Positions 47,508-54,726 of a stretch of 64,000 nucleotides of DNA are shown here, piece by piece. This stretch comes from G965276675 sp965276675 (lineage in GTDB: Bacteria; Acidobacteriota; Terriglobia; Terriglobales; Acidobacteriaceae), in assembly GCA_965276675.1 (NCBI GenBank), contig OZ255624.1, positions 620,001 through 684,000 of the forward strand. Reading direction: 5' to 3'. Under the pieces are notes generated by a model that was given only the letters and a program-made list of their open reading frames with translations, ran no database searches and was not told the origin of the DNA. Within the stretch, counting starts at the first letter, position 1, and each line of letters begins with the position of its first letter. The position numbers and the translations under genes are program-made.

Positions 47508-47660
47508 ATGGCTGATTCATCGTCAAAGTCATCCAGCAAACCTTCGGGGCTGCCACCACGAGCGTTTACGCGGGAAGACTTCCATGCTTTGGTGAAGCGG
47601 ACTGTTAGTGCGCCCGCTCAGAAACCTGCTCCAAAATCGAAACAAACATCGGCTCGTTAG
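47508..47660 (+). CDS. Small Ser/Lys-rich ORF in the IS1595 element (50 aa)
   Basis: ATG at 47508 with a very strong site, GGGAGGAGAGG, just upstream. The product is 50 aa: a Ser/Lys-rich N-terminus, a short conserved-looking core (PPRAFTREDFHALVKRTVS) and a Pro/Lys tail. It runs opposite to the transposase and overlaps its 3' end by 56 nt. It is divergent from the antitoxin gene, 38 nt away. Small basic ORFs of this kind appear next to IS1595-type transposases in other genomes in my recollection; the role is unknown. Confidence 0.5.
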   Translation: MADSSSKSSSKPSGLPPRAFTREDFHALVKRTVSAPAQKPAPKSKQTSAR

Positions 47661-48552
47661 AGCCACGGCGATTGTAGCGGAAGGCGTACTCGTCCAGATA
47701 CGTCTGGAGATATTTGCGGGAAACCGAGTGGTAAACTCCACCAATTCCGCGCTTTACTAAGCTCCAGAATCCCTCGATCGTGTTCGTATGAACGTCGCCC
47801 ATGACGTATACCCGCTGCGAGTGCTGAATCCGATTGTGAACGTAGCCCTTGCCGACCCGAGAAAGATTGTCATAGATCGGATAGTCGTCTGTGTAGATCA
47901 CCGTTGCCGGTAGAACGCGCTCTTGAACGATGGGCATGATCGTCTTCATCTTCGCATCTGGGGTCACCTGAGCCACAACCCGGCCTCCACGCTCAACCAT
48001 GCCGAACACTGGGGTCTTTGTGTCTTCCGCTCCGGCCCGGCCAGTACCGCCGCGCTTGCCAAAGTGCTTGTTTTTAGCTTTCCCGCCCACGTACATTTCG
48101 TCCATCTCAACTGAGGAACCCTCCAGTTGAATGTCCTCCGACATCAGGGTTCTGATCTGTTTAAACATGCGCCATGCGGTTTTGTAAGTGACGCCGGTTT
48201 CACGCTGAATCTGCTTTGCGCTAACGCCACAGCGGGTAGAGCCCATTAGGTACATCGCGTAGAACCAGATTTTGAGAGACGTTGTGGACTTGTGGAAGAT
48301 CGTTCCTGCCAGCGGGTAGATGTGGTTGCCGCAGTGATCGCAGGCATAAGCCGTGCGGCCAGTCACACGGTAGTGCTTGCGGATAGCACCCTCGCAGTCT
48401 TTGGAGTTGCACGCGGTACGACCATCGGGCCAACGCTGTTCCTTGATGAACTCCATACACGCGTCATCGTTCGGGAACTCCGTGTTGAAGTCCATGATGG
48501 TGTATTTCTGGTTTCCCGGGATGCTCTGTTTTTGCTTGCGAGTGCGTGCCAT
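47605..48552 (-). CDS. IS1595-family (ISXO2-like) transposase
   Basis: 315-aa transposase. N-terminal zinc ribbon (CNSKDCEG and CDHCG, about 45-80) typical of IS1595, then a helix-turn-helix (SAKQIQRETGVTYKTAWRMFKQIR) and an ISXO2-like DDE domain with VEMDEMYVGGK, IYTDDYPIYD and HTNTIEGFWSLVKRGI, so the acidic catalytic residues appear present. The ending YRFNRR-like FRYNRRGSNEPMF is conserved. The gene looks intact. Terminal inverted repeats lie at 46315 and 48579. Confidence 0.92.
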   Translation of the reverse strand: MARTRKQKQSIPGNQKYTIMDFNTEFPNDDACMEFIKEQRWPDGRTACNSKDCEGAIRKHYRVTGRTAYACDHCGNHIYPLAGTIFHKSTTSLKIWFYAMYLMGSTRCGVSAKQIQRETGVTYKTAWRMFKQIRTLMSEDIQLEGSSVEMDEMYVGGKAKNKHFGKRGGTGRAGAEDTKTPVFGMVERGGRVVAQVTPDAKMKTIMPIVQERVLPATVIYTDDYPIYDNLSRVGKGYVHNRIQHSQRVYVMGDVHTNTIEGFWSLVKRGIGGVYHSVSRKYLQTYLDEYAFRYNRRGSNEPMFVSILEQVSERAH

Positions 48553-48578
48553 GACTTCATTAGGATCGCATTTCTCTT

Positions 48579-48602
48579 ACTTGTTGTCAAGGGATAATTA
48601 CC
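48579..48602 (-). repeat. Right terminal inverted repeat of the IS1595 element
   Basis: On the minus strand it begins GGTAATTATCCC and ends AACAAGT, 27 nt upstream of the transposase start. Confidence 0.75.
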
Positions 48603-48704
48603 GCTCACGCCGCCCCACTCCTAATCTCTTGTTCCAGTTTATCGAGCCAGAGAAGAAAGTACGCCAGGTGTGCGGGCTTTTCTTGCGCACTTCTTGACAG
48701 GCCG

Positions 48705-49901
48705 TCAGAACGGGTGGGAGTCGTCGACGAGCAGCTGTTCCCGTCGCCCATGGGCGATCTCGGCGCAGCGGTCCGGGTCGGCATCCAGACAGGGCTGGCG
48801 GATCTTGGCCACCTTGGCCCAGGTATCGCGTTTCTCCGTGTCGGCAAGGAAGGGCTGCAGCGGCATCTGGAGATGCTGGCTAAGCGCGAGTACCTGGCCC
48901 TGATACATTTCGCGGAGATGAGTGAGGGCCAGCAACGTCTCCGGGGTCTGCGAAGGTTCGAGGCCGACCTTGAATAGAAAACCGCGCAGCTCGGCCCACT
49001 GCTCCGGGTTGAGGCGGTCGGCATGGGTAGTGGCATAATGTTGGCACTTCACGGTGTCCAGGGCGAAGACCTGCGCGATATCCACCACAGCATGCCGGGC
49101 CATGGCGAAGGTGCGGTGGGCCTGGCGTGCGGCCTCATTGTCGAGCACAGAGAGGGTGAGCGTCGTCGCGTCCAGGATGGCCGTCAGGGCGCTGAGCCAG
49201 CTCTGATTGTCGTGCTGGGAGCGGAAGTAGCAGAGCAGCGGGTAGGAGATGTGACTTTCGAGCAACTCGGCGGACCAGCGCTCCCACTCGGCAAAGAGGA
49301 TGGTGAGCTCCGCTGCTCCACCGTCAAAGGCATGGCGGGAGAGCAGTTCAGCGGCAGTTGGGGGTGAGCCGGCGCGCGGGTCGAGGAGCGAGATGGTCGA
49401 CTCGCGCTTGGAGAACGCGCCATAGAGTACCGGCAGGTATCCGATGACGACGGCAACAAAGCCGAGGCCAATGCCGGCCTCGACCACGATCAGGTCGCGC
49501 GCCCAGCGGGTGTGCGGGATGACATCGCCGATGCCGAGCGTAAAGACGGTGGTGCCGCTGACGTACAAGCAGGTGCGCAGGCCGTGGTAGCCAAGCGGGT
49601 CAGAGAAGGGCGTCCCCATGCCGTAGTAGAGGAGAGCAAAGCCCAAGATGAGGCCAAAGGCCCAGGTGGCCATCAGAAAGAGCAGCGAGAGCGGGCCGTA
49701 AAAGCTGAGGGTGGTTTCGCGGCGGCGGATGCCGCGAATACGCCGGGCGATAGCGGCCCAGGGCGTCCAGGTGAGGATATAGAAGAGGCGCGTGAGCCGG
49801 ATCTTGCCGGTAGCGCGCCGGGGCAGGATCATGGTCTCGAAGGCATCGAGGAGAACGGTGCCGATGGCCGCCAGGCCGGCGATGAGGCTTAGGAGGTGCA
49901 C
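48705..49901 (-). CDS. Potassium-channel-like membrane protein
   Basis: 398-aa protein. Four to five membrane helices fill the first 190 residues. An ion_trans_2-type pore loop has the selectivity-like motif TVFTLGIGDVIPH (about 134-146), close to TxGYGD of potassium channels but with TLGIGD. The cytoplasmic C-terminal 200 residues are helical without a recognised RCK or TrkA domain (ERWSAELLESHISYPLLCYFRSQ). It is probably an ion channel with an unknown gating domain. It ends 102 nt from the right end of the IS1595 element. Confidence 0.75.
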   Translation of the reverse strand: MHLLSLIAGLAAIGTVLLDAFETMILPRRATGKIRLTRLFYILTWTPWAAIARRIRGIRRRETTLSFYGPLSLLFLMATWAFGLILGFALLYYGMGTPFSDPLGYHGLRTCLYVSGTTVFTLGIGDVIPHTRWARDLIVVEAGIGLGFVAVVIGYLPVLYGAFSKRESTISLLDPRAGSPPTAAELLSRHAFDGGAAELTILFAEWERWSAELLESHISYPLLCYFRSQHDNQSWLSALTAILDATTLTLSVLDNEAARQAHRTFAMARHAVVDIAQVFALDTVKCQHYATTHADRLNPEQWAELRGFLFKVGLEPSQTPETLLALTHLREMYQGQVLALSQHLQMPLQPFLADTEKRDTWAKVAKIRQPCLDADPDRCAEIAHGRREQLLVDDSHPF

Positions 49902-49933
49902 GTCTTATTGTGGCTCTTTGGAGAGGGTTTGGG

Positions 49934-50050
49934 CTAAAGCATTTTCACAGATGCTGTGTTGTGGCTGGGCTACGGTTCTGTGCAGCTTTCTTGACGGAAG
50001 AGCTGCGTCGAATTCCGTTGCCGCCCTACACCTACTGTGAATTGCTTTAG
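49934..50050. repeat. Miniature inverted-repeat element, copy B
   Basis: 117-bp intergenic element bounded by near-perfect inverted repeats, CTAAAGCATTTTCACAG (49934-49950) and CTGTGAATTGCTTTAG (50035-50050). It shares blocks CTGTGCAGC, GCTGCGTC, TTGCCG and TACACCTA with copy A at 53649-53792 in the same order and orientation. Between the two copies lie exactly the kinase, phosphatase and VWA genes. It has no coding capacity, so it could be a non-autonomous transposon (MITE) or a dispersed intergenic repeat. Confidence 0.6.
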
Positions 50051-50078
50051 GTCGCGTGAGCGTTTTGGCGCACATTGG

Positions 50079-52055
50079 CTACTTCGTGACTAGAAAGCCG
50101 GTCGCGAGACTTGGCGCCGAGCTATTGTCGCCGGAGAGCCGAAGACTCGCATAGCCGGGCCGGGTGTCGGCAGGGATGCGGAAGTGCGCGACCATGCAGT
50201 TCTGGTGGACCGAAGCTTGCCAGCGTTGCGGGAGGGAGACGGGCTGAGGCAAGGCATTGGGAAGTGCGAGCATGAGCTGGAGGTTGGGGCTGGAAGAGCT
50301 GGTGATGAGGAAAGATACGGTGTCTCCGGGATGAAAACTGTTCTTCATCTGGCAGCCGCAGCTGCCTTTAATGCGAGCGCAGGTGAGGACCTGGGCAGAG
50401 GTGTTGGTCGAGGAAGTGCTGGCGATGCCGCTTAGGACAGAGAAGGATTTCAGGTGGAACCCTGAAGCATTGGCGGCCATAACGGCAAGAGCGGAGAGCG
50501 GCGGAAGCGCAATCGACACCACGGCGGCGGCCAGCGCGGTCTTTGCGAGTTGGCCATAAGCAGCGGCGTTCTCCAGCCGGCGGCGGAAGAGGAGTAGGAG
50601 CGAGCGGGAGCTGAAGAAAGCAGCAAAGACAACGAAAAGAGAAATCCACGATCCAGTGCCGATTATGTAAGGACCGTAAAGGAGCAGGGAGAGAGCTCCG
50701 AGATTGACGAGGCAGCGAGCGTAGCGCCGTCGACTGGCATTGAGGATGAAGCCTAAAACTCCGGCGAGGAGCCAGTAAGACCCGTAAAAGAAGAAACGCG
50801 AGCGATACGGGAGGGCTGCGAAAACGACGAGGCTGAGAAGCGCGGAGAGGAACGGCACCAACTGAATTAAGGTGCCCACTCTACGAGAGATCGTCATAAA
50901 GGAATAGCGGGTTGGAGAGGGAATGGAGGGTACGGCTGTGCGGGGTAGGACGGGCGCGGGGCGGGCGGGGGCCGGTTTCGCAGGCCGCACCGGGGAGGCA
51001 AATGGACGCCTTTTTAAAGGCTGCTGGGTTGCGTGCGAAGCAGGGGAGGGGAAGGGATCAAAGCCGCCTAACAGAGACGTGCGCTCGCACCAAGGACAGC
51101 TGGTGAGGTGCTTGGGGAAACTGTGCTGTTTGTTGGTGGAGCACTGCGTGAGCTGGACATCGGATAAAGCCTGGCGCCACTCGCGGGCGGAGGGGCGCGA
51201 AGACGGGTGAATGTTTCCCTGGCCAAAAGCGCGGACGAAGAGAGACCGCAGTGAAGCTGGGAGAATGTCGAAGGATGGAGCGAGGCGCATGGGGCTGATT
51301 TGCTTGGAGCCTGCATACGGGCAGTCTCCGCTGGCGATGCGGTCTTCAAGGGAAGGGGCGTCTCCGAGGCCCTTCCAAGATCCACTGTAGGGGTGGACAC
51401 CTTCCATGAGGAGCAGGAACAGGAGCACTGCCATGGCGAAGTTGTCATGCTCAGGAGTGCGGTCGGTTACCGAGAGATCCCGGCCGTGGAGCTCGGGGGC
51501 GAGGTACTCGGGCTTAGCGACCGTGCAGCGGAAAGTTGCCGAGGGAGTGCGGACCTGCATGGAGTCGCAGTCGACGAGGGTGATGAGAGCCTGATCGGAG
51601 ACGAAGAAGTTGCTCTCGTTGATATCGCCGATGACGTAGCTGCGAGAGTGAATGGAGTCGACGACAATGGCCACGTTTTCGGCAGTCTTGAGGAGGTAAG
51701 CCCAGGTGAAGTTCGGAGCATGTACGTGGCGATCCTGAGGATTGTAGAAGTTGAGGAGTTCCCGATGTTTGGAGCGATCAAGCAGCGGCATAAGGAAGCC
51801 GACGCAAAGGTTGGAAGAGTTGAAGAGCATGCTCTCTGGCCAGCAGATGGAGACATGGCCCTTGCGCTGAGTAGGATCCGTGGGCGGATGGTCGACCATG
51901 GCCTTGAGCTTGTCGACCTTCTCGGCGGAGTGGCTGTGATAAATCTTTGCGACGAGATTGGACCGGCCCCGGACAGCGAATACGTCGCCTTCGCCACCTT
52001 TGCCTAGGAGATTGTCGAGGGTGACAGGTTTGCCGCGCTGGTCACGGAGGTTCAT
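50079..52055 (-). CDS. Protein kinase-like membrane protein (YegI-type)
   Basis: 658-aa kinase of the TerY-P type. The glycine loop GKGGEGDVF (about 18-26) and Lys in LVAKIYH are normal. The catalytic loop reads VIGDINESNFF instead of HRDxxxxN, and the metal-binding DFG is DCDSMQ, both as in YegI-like kinases. A substrate segment follows (KPEYLAPELHG). A CPWC pair (about 330) suggests a zinc ribbon. The C-terminal part has three or four membrane helices (about 395-540) and a periplasmic tail. It overlaps the PP2C gene by 4 nt. It probably phosphorylates the VWA protein or another partner, reversed by the PP2C. Confidence 0.82.
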   Translation of the reverse strand: MNLRDQRGKPVTLDNLLGKGGEGDVFAVRGRSNLVAKIYHSHSAEKVDKLKAMVDHPPTDPTQRKGHVSICWPESMLFNSSNLCVGFLMPLLDRSKHRELLNFYNPQDRHVHAPNFTWAYLLKTAENVAIVVDSIHSRSYVIGDINESNFFVSDQALITLVDCDSMQVRTPSATFRCTVAKPEYLAPELHGRDLSVTDRTPEHDNFAMAVLLFLLLMEGVHPYSGSWKGLGDAPSLEDRIASGDCPYAGSKQISPMRLAPSFDILPASLRSLFVRAFGQGNIHPSSRPSAREWRQALSDVQLTQCSTNKQHSFPKHLTSCPWCERTSLLGGFDPFPSPASHATQQPLKRRPFASPVRPAKPAPARPAPVLPRTAVPSIPSPTRYSFMTISRRVGTLIQLVPFLSALLSLVVFAALPYRSRFFFYGSYWLLAGVLGFILNASRRRYARCLVNLGALSLLLYGPYIIGTGSWISLFVVFAAFFSSRSLLLLFRRRLENAAAYGQLAKTALAAAVVSIALPPLSALAVMAANASGFHLKSFSVLSGIASTSSTNTSAQVLTCARIKGSCGCQMKNSFHPGDTVSFLITSSSSPNLQLMLALPNALPQPVSLPQRWQASVHQNCMVAHFRIPADTRPGYASLRLSGDNSSAPSLATGFLVTK

Positions 52056-52834
52056 GCTGCCCCAGAAGACCGAGTGCGCACTGCGAGGACCAGGGTCTTA
52101 TCGTCATCGGTGCGTTCATTGACGCGATCGGAGGCGAGCATAGTGCTGAGCTCTTCGGGGTTGGCTTCAGGATGCGCAGCGAAATCGAAGAGCGGACCGA
52201 AGAAAGGCGCGTGCGCGGAGTTGGTCGCGTAATCGAGGGCGAGGAACTGGACGCCATCGGTGAAGAGGGAGAGGGCGTCAACTGCGGCGATGGGACGAGT
52301 GGTGATGAGGGCGTCGCTCAAGGGGTCGGAGGAAGTGAGGAAAGTGGTCTCGTTGATGTACTCGCCGGAGGGCGGAAGCGAGAGAACGTCAAGCGCGCCG
52401 GACAGGGAGCGGAGGACAATGGCTCCATCGCCGAGTTGAAGAGTGGCGAGATGGGTGTCGTTGGCGACGGCGAGGAGGAGGGTGGTAGCAAGATCGCGCA
52501 GGCTGGCGCCCTCGATTTCCCCGGCGAGTTCCTCAAGCTGCTCGCGAGCATGGGTGAGGGTCTGCCGGAGAAGATCGCGCCATGCCTGGTCATCGGAGGG
52601 CTGGCGGGCGGCGAGGTAGTTGGCTAGAAACTGGACGGAGCTCTGCGCCGCGCGTAGGGATCCCTGAGCGGAGTGGATGGCGGAGCCAGCTCCATCAGCG
52701 ACAGCCAGGATGAGGGTTCCGTCGCCGAGGATGGCGCCGGAGTGGGCGTCCTGACAAGGGATAGCGTACGCGATGTGGCCCGTTCCAACAACCGAGTCGC
52801 CGAGAACGATCCAGAAAGGGGACTGGAGGTGCAT
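52052..52834 (-). CDS. PP2C-family Ser/Thr phosphatase (YegK-type)
   Basis: 260-aa phosphatase of the TerY-P triad. Metal-binding motif VADGAGSAIHSAQGS (about 45-59), GDGAIVL and DDKTLVLAVR (C-terminal Asp), as in bacterial PP2C proteins. The start at 52834 gives MHLQSPFWIVLGDSVVG. It lies 5 nt after the VWA gene and overlaps the kinase gene by 4 nt (ATGA), so the three are one operon. Expected to remove phosphate placed by the kinase. Confidence 0.87.
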   Translation of the reverse strand: MHLQSPFWIVLGDSVVGTGHIAYAIPCQDAHSGAILGDGTLILAVADGAGSAIHSAQGSLRAAQSSVQFLANYLAARQPSDDQAWRDLLRQTLTHAREQLEELAGEIEGASLRDLATTLLLAVANDTHLATLQLGDGAIVLRSLSGALDVLSLPPSGEYINETTFLTSSDPLSDALITTRPIAAVDALSLFTDGVQFLALDYATNSAHAPFFGPLFDFAAHPEANPEELSTMLASDRVNERTDDDKTLVLAVRTRSSGAA

Positions 52835-52839
52835 GCAGA

Positions 52840-53493
52840 TCAGACAGGTGAGCCGAAGGTGACTGCCGGAAGCGCGGCCTGCTCGTCTGTTCTGCTACGC
52901 GAGATACTCTTCTGACTTTGCGAGAACCAGAGGAAGAGCTCGCGGAAGCTGAGGCCGTTGAGCTTGAGGGCGCGATCAGTGATGGCTTTGAGCGTGTTCA
53001 TGTCGGCGTTGTTGACGCCAACAGCGAAGAAACTTAGGCCGCGTGCGGCGGTCTCCTTACGTACGAGCTCGGCGGCGCTATGCCACTCGTCTGTGGGAGC
53101 GCCGTCGGTGATGAGAAAGATCCAGGGCCGGTAGTAGCTAAGTCCGGCCTCCTTGTACTCCTGTTTACGGGCTTTGACCATTTGCACTCCCTGGGCAATG
53201 GCCTGGCCCATGGGTGTTCCTCCCTCAGGAAGGAGCGTGGGGGCCTGGAAAGCTCCGGCGGAGACCCAGTCCTGGACGGTCTTGACGGTCCCGCCAAAGG
53301 TCACGACGGCGATCTCGGTGCGGCGTTTAGCGAGGACGTCTTCTTGAATGTCGGTTTGAAGGGCGTGAATACCAGCGTTGAGCTCATCTATCGGAGCACC
53401 GGCCATGGATCCGGAGGTGTCGAGGAGTAGAACGCAGGCACAGCGGGGGTCGGGATTTATGGCGAACTCAGGATGGAGCGTCAGGGCGGTCAA
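52840..53493 (-). CDS. VWA-domain protein (TerY/YegL-type)
   Basis: 217-aa protein of a single von Willebrand factor A domain. The MIDAS motif is complete: DTSGSMAG near residue 28, Thr in GGTPMGQAI and Asp in ITDGAPTDEW. The start is uncertain: the TTG at 53493, with GAGG 7 nt upstream, gives MTALTLHPEF, like other family members; a TTG 15 nt earlier (53508) is possible. First gene of the VWA-PP2C-kinase operon. In Ter-type systems such VWA proteins are adaptors that bind a metal-dependent partner. Confidence 0.87.
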   Translation of the reverse strand: MTALTLHPEFAINPDPRCACVLLLDTSGSMAGAPIDELNAGIHALQTDIQEDVLAKRRTEIAVVTFGGTVKTVQDWVSAGAFQAPTLLPEGGTPMGQAIAQGVQMVKARKQEYKEAGLSYYRPWIFLITDGAPTDEWHSAAELVRKETAARGLSFFAVGVNNADMNTLKAITDRALKLNGLSFRELFLWFSQSQKSISRSRTDEQAALPAVTFGSPV

Positions 53494-53648
53494 ACCTTCA
53501 CCTCGCAATGCATGTCAACTGGGTTCACTTGCAGTGAAATCAACCTTACGACATGACAGGAGGGAGGGCAAGACAGTGATCTCCGCTGACCAAAGACGCA
53601 AAGCAGAGGAGCGTGAGATAGCTAGATACTAGATAAAGGAGATGGTTT

Positions 53649-53792
53649 GAGCATTTCTCCTGATACAGTGAACGCGTGAAGTGAATCTCTGTGCAGCATT
53701 TCCTCCCACCCCAGCAAGCAAGCTTGCTGGGGACCCTGGCTCGAAGAAAGGCTGCGTCCACTCCTTTGCCGTTTACACCTAGAGAAATGCTC
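53649..53792. repeat. Miniature inverted-repeat element, copy A
   Basis: 144-bp element bounded by perfect 11-bp inverted repeats GAGCATTTCTC (53649-53659) and GAGAAATGCTC (53782-53792). It shares four blocks with copy B (49934-50050) in order and orientation. It also contains an extra strong hairpin, CCCCAGCAAG and CTTGCTGGGG with loop CAAG (53709-53732), absent from copy B. Its right end overlaps the stop codon of the ROK gene by one base. It probably also acts as a transcription end for that gene, though there is no T-run. Confidence 0.6.
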
Positions 53793-54688
53793 TAGCTTCC
53801 GGGCGCCAGCTCGGCGGCGGTGCCGGCGCCGATGACGGAGAGCTCTGGGGTCTCTGGGACGACTTCCAGGGTGTAGCTTTGGAGCGGGCTCATCTTCACC
53901 ATATCCCAGAGGTACTGCTTGAGCAGCGACAGCTCCAAGAAGTGCACGTTCATGCCGGTGAAGTAGAAGCGGCCTGGGCCTTCCAGGTGAATCGACGCGG
54001 CGGTGCCGGCGGCCAGGGCGCGGTGCCAGCGCTTGACGAAGTCGGAGCAGCGGGCGTCGCCCTCTTTGGCGGCGGCGAAGATCTCATCCGGCTCCATGTC
54101 CATGAAGCGCAGGCGCATGGCGCGGTGGCCCATGATGCCCTCCAGGTGGCCCACGCCGCCGCAGCCGCAGTAGGTCTCCTTGGGGTCCAGGCTGACGGTG
54201 GTATGGCCGCCCTCAAAGGGACCCTCGGCATCCGGGAAGCGGCCGAAGCCGATGCCGTTGCCGAGGGTCCAGACACGGACGATTTTGTCCAGCTGGCCGC
54301 GGGTGGCGGCGAGGCCGGCCGCGACGGCATCGGCATCATTGAAGAGGCTGACAGGCGCGGTGAAGCCGCGTTCGCGCAGTGTCGCGGTGATTTTGTCACA
54401 GACACGGGCACCTTTAATTTGCGGCAGGTTGGGCGAGTCTTCGACTACGCCGTTGCGCACGATACCGGGCAGCGCGATACCGATGGCCGCGAGTGTGCCG
54501 GCCTGCGGATTGAGCGCGAAGATGTGATTGCAGATCACCTCGCAGAGGCCGTCCGTCGGTAGATCGATCAGGCCGTGGGTCTCGTCCGGATCTTCCGGAT
54601 AGCGCCGTAGCTCTCCTGCGAGGCCGTAGTTCTCGATCACGCCGGCGACAATATCCGCCGTCATCACAACACCGATACTTCTGCCCAT
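53792..54688 (-). CDS. ROK-family protein (sugar kinase-like)
   Basis: 298 aa from the ATG at 54688 (GAGGGAA 8 nt upstream). ATP-binding residues at the N-terminus (VVMTADIVAGVI) and the sugar-binding/catalytic Asp in LFNDADAVAAGL. The ROK zinc motif is normally CxCGxxGC; here it is CGCGGVGH, with the third Cys replaced by His, which may still bind zinc. Without an N-terminal helix-turn-helix it is more like a glucokinase or other sugar kinase than a NagC/XylR-type repressor. The substrate is unknown. It lies 38 nt downstream of sthA on the same strand. Confidence 0.85.
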   Translation of the reverse strand: MGRSIGVVMTADIVAGVIENYGLAGELRRYPEDPDETHGLIDLPTDGLCEVICNHIFALNPQAGTLAAIGIALPGIVRNGVVEDSPNLPQIKGARVCDKITATLRERGFTAPVSLFNDADAVAAGLAATRGQLDKIVRVWTLGNGIGFGRFPDAEGPFEGGHTTVSLDPKETYCGCGGVGHLEGIMGHRAMRLRFMDMEPDEIFAAAKEGDARCSDFVKRWHRALAAGTAASIHLEGPGRFYFTGMNVHFLELSLLKQYLWDMVKMSPLQSYTLEVVPETPELSVIGAGTAAELAPGS

Positions 54689-54726
54689 ACTCACTTCCCT
54701 CAGAGCCTTCTCACTGTGAGACTGCT

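Larger units (their letters stand above)
46315..48602. mobile_element. IS1595-family element carrying a toxin-antitoxin passenger
   Basis: A 2288-bp element bounded by imperfect 24-bp inverted repeats (46315-46338 and 48579-48602; 21 of 24 positions match, and the outer 12 are identical). It contains an IS1595-type transposase, a small ORF on the opposite strand, and a DUF433/PIN-like toxin-antitoxin pair. The toxin stop codon touches the left repeat, so all genes are inside the ends. Flanking 8-bp direct repeats were not found (AAGCTAAA against GCTCACGC), so the target duplication may have decayed or the element may have been rearranged. Passenger genes are known in some IS1595 groups; a TA pair as passenger would help the element persist. 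Confidence 0.75.

Noticed and set aside
46301..48620. Target-site duplication around the IS1595 element
   Set aside because: The 8 bp next to each inverted repeat do not match (AAGCTAAA and GCTCACGC).
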